Part shown: positions 61,701 to 64,000 of the stretch, piece after piece
How the letters are laid out: each line of letters starts with the position of its first letter
Numbering within the stretch: the stretch's first letter is position 1
Assembly: GCF_031877795.1 (NCBI RefSeq)
Contig: NC_133943.1
Location: forward strand, 11,277,001-11,341,000
Reading direction: 5' to 3'
DNA length: 64,000 bases
Source: Strix aluco
Taxonomy: Eukaryota > Chordata > Aves > Strigiformes > Strigidae
Made by a program: the position numbers and the translations under genes
Notes under the pieces: generated by a model
Database searches by the model: none
Told to the model about the DNA's origin: nothing
What the model saw: the letters and a program-made list of their open reading frames with translations, nothing else

Positions 61701-64000
61701 TACTAAAATGATCACGTCAATTCTGACGTGACTGCAGAAAGTGCCCACCTAACGGTGTTTGCAATGTAGATTGCTGATACAGGAACTCAAAGCACGCTGC
61801 ACACACTATATCTTTCTATAGCATGCAAGGCAAAAAAGCACCACAGACTTTTCTCGTTGATTTTATGTTCAGAGACCTAAAATAGAAACTAGATCTCACA
61901 ACTCCTGGTCCTTTACAGCAGCCACATGAACATCCGTCCCAGACATTTCACCTCACCAGACACTTCTACACAAGAAATCTGACACAGCGACTGAATAACA
62001 CCTTCCCATAGCTTTCCAAAAGCAACTGGGTGTAGATCTTAATTATTAGGAGCAGAGGACCAACCTTTTCTTGAGTCACTTTCTGTCCCCTTTCGATATG
62101 AATTGAGAAGAGGAATTCTTTTCAAAGAGAATATAAAATGACTTAGCAGAAAGCCAGACCCTTACATTCTAGCAAGATTGGTGAAACAAATCCTGTTGCT
62201 TTGGAAGGCATCAGCATGATGCTGCTCATTCAGTCTTTCCTGGTGACCACTATGGAAAAGAAGGAGTCACGCAAAGGCAGGGAGATTCACTGCTCCCCGT
62301 GGTGCACATCACACAATAAATCTGGCAAACACCTGTCCTGAGGAGGAGGAATCAAGGCAGTGTCTTGCAGAGAAGGATGATCCAATGTTGCACATATTGA
62401 GCACTATCCAAATTCCAGACATGTCAGTGCTTCCCATTATCCCACTGATTGTGAACATTCATTCTAATGGGTGTTTCACAGGGTAATTGCCATCCTTCTT
62501 ACCAGTAACTCAATCTGCAGGTCAGGAAGGGAGATGACAGTTGAACCAGATTCCCCATTATTCAGTATTTCCTAATCTCCCATTTAACAAGAAAAAGTCA
62601 GTCATCTTATCTTGGAGCAGAAACAATGACTAGAAAATTTTCAACGGGACAACTCATGAACAATTCCAGGGATGAAATCTGTTCATATCAACCATCTGTC
62701 TAATAACAGCTCCATGATACTCAAAGGGAAAACATGTAAAATCTGTGTCCCTATTTTGGCACCTCAGATTGCTTTTCAGCAGCATTCAATATCCAACAGC
62801 CCTCATGGAAGTCAACATGGGCAGGAGATAGCAACACTGGTTTGGAGAGATAATAAGCATGGCAAAGAGGTGACCTTTGCTACATCTTCCTTCACCAAGC
62901 TGAACACTGATTTGCTCCCTCACAGCCACACCATAGGAAAGGCAGAGCCAGCAGGAGGGAAAAAGCCAGGACACAACATCCTAAAAAAATTCCTCAAGAT
63001 TACTCTGACATATTCCTGAGGGCAAAGGTGGATGTAGAGACCTAAGGTGTGCATAAAACTTCCTCATTTGCCCACAGCTGGGGTTTATTATCAGCTTTGT
63101 ATATCTGTATTGCTCTAAACCTTGCATTTAACAGACATATTTCTAGTAACCATTTCTAAATTAATAGCATTTAAATGCTGAATATGGGCAGCCTGTAGCT
63201 ACGTGTGCTGTAGAAGCAGATCTTGCAAGCCTGACTCACAGTAATAACGGCTTCGGTATCAGCTTCTTAATTATGATGGAAATTACTGGAGCAAATTACC
63301 ATAAAGGTTTAGGAACATTCAGTCCATTCTGACCCTTCCAGGTCTGTTGCAATGTGTATTTGCTTTTTCTTCATAAATGTTAAAATGCCTTCCTTTTTTT
63401 ATCAGTCTTCTCCTTCTCTTGGGAACATGGAAAGAACTTCTTTTCACCATGGCAAGGTACCAAGAAGACAGGTGGCTTCATGCATAAACAATGATAATTG
63501 AGAAAGAGGTGATAGAAATTCCACCCTGCACACTTCCAAGTCTAGCATACAAGTTGTCCACAGTGTACGAGGTTGCTTGAGGCAGAAAGGGGTTACCCAC
63601 TCCACTAAATCCTAACTCAAAATCATTAACAGGTCTTCAACGCACTTATGGACCTTCATCCACTCCAGTTTTAGAGCAATTACTCCACAAATCCAGGGTC
63701 CCATACTCAGAGGAAAAAAGTGAGAATGACACTAGATGAAGAAACCAGTCTTCTGCACCAATGTAGCCTTTACAGCCTGACCAAAGGAGGCAAAACCTTA
63801 TTCAGATGCATTTGTTCACAATTGACAACTTTTGGGAAAGATAACAGCCTGCATAATGCATAACAATTCTCTGGGAAAGATATAAAGCACTATCAGTTTA
63901 ATTTGATGTCTTTGTTTCTGCAAATGTAGTTTTTAAAGCAGCCTGAGTGTTGAAAATTACCATTTTGCCGCTTTCAGAGAACTAACATTGCAAGATAAGT

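Larger units (their letters stand above)
51593..64000. other. Intergenic DNA, no gene recognised
   Basis: No exon was recognised on either strand. It holds a TTG/ATT microsatellite (53413-53445) and poly-T runs (58396-58411, 58725-58745). A 185-codon open frame at 57410-57967 has no recognisable family. An AT-rich stretch at about 60480-61120 and an AT-rich block at 63160-63310 have conserved-element-like texture. The region continues beyond the window. Confidence 0.45.

Noticed and set aside
1..64000. CRISPR array, operon-like or defence gene cluster
   Set aside because: No direct-repeat/spacer pattern or tightly packed genes; the DNA is vertebrate intergenic and intronic.

Overview
This window is vertebrate nuclear DNA, most likely from a bird or another sauropsid. 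It holds one clearly recognisable protein-coding gene, split by introns with canonical GT/AG borders. The only sizeable mobile element is a decayed CR1 LINE, the dominant retrotransposon of birds. Other repeats are sparse, the intergenic DNA is long and AT-moderate, and nothing resembles bacterial operon structure. The species cannot be fixed from sequence alone.

Positions 1-1530 are upstream flank, with a small separate GC-rich patch at about 66-250. Positions about 1560-2380 form the CpG-island promoter and first exon of BOD1. BOD1 runs on the plus strand with coding exons 1907-2137, 3507-3631 and 5463-5661. Together they encode 184 residues, closely matching vertebrate BOD1 (biorientation of chromosomes in cell division 1). 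The promoter carries two inverted near-identical copies of the ZNF143/STAF-type motif. A 3' untranslated region probably runs to a poly(A) signal at 7742-7747, with weaker candidates further on.

From about 7.8 kb to the end (roughly 56 kb) I see no convincing exon of any known protein. In mammals the DNA downstream of BOD1 leads toward STC2 and NKX2-5. If that order is conserved, this is the left part of that gene-poor interval and may be a regulatory landscape. Within it I recognise several worn MIR-type SINE relics (about 20.4, 32.4, 47.1 and 51.4 kb), possible L3/CR1-like ancient repeat scraps, microsatellites and homopolymer runs. I also see one G-quadruplex-like tract, one orphan CpG-rich patch and several AT-rich blocks that look like candidate conserved non-coding elements.

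The CR1 copy lies at about 48.17-50.99 kb on the plus strand. It keeps traces of ORF1 (with its SGNH/esterase domain) and of ORF2 (endonuclease and reverse transcriptase). It is broken by stops and frameshifts, has lost catalytic residues, and unusually lacks the 3' end rather than only the 5' end. I found no convincing previously undescribed multi-gene system. The most interesting signals are regulatory and structural.
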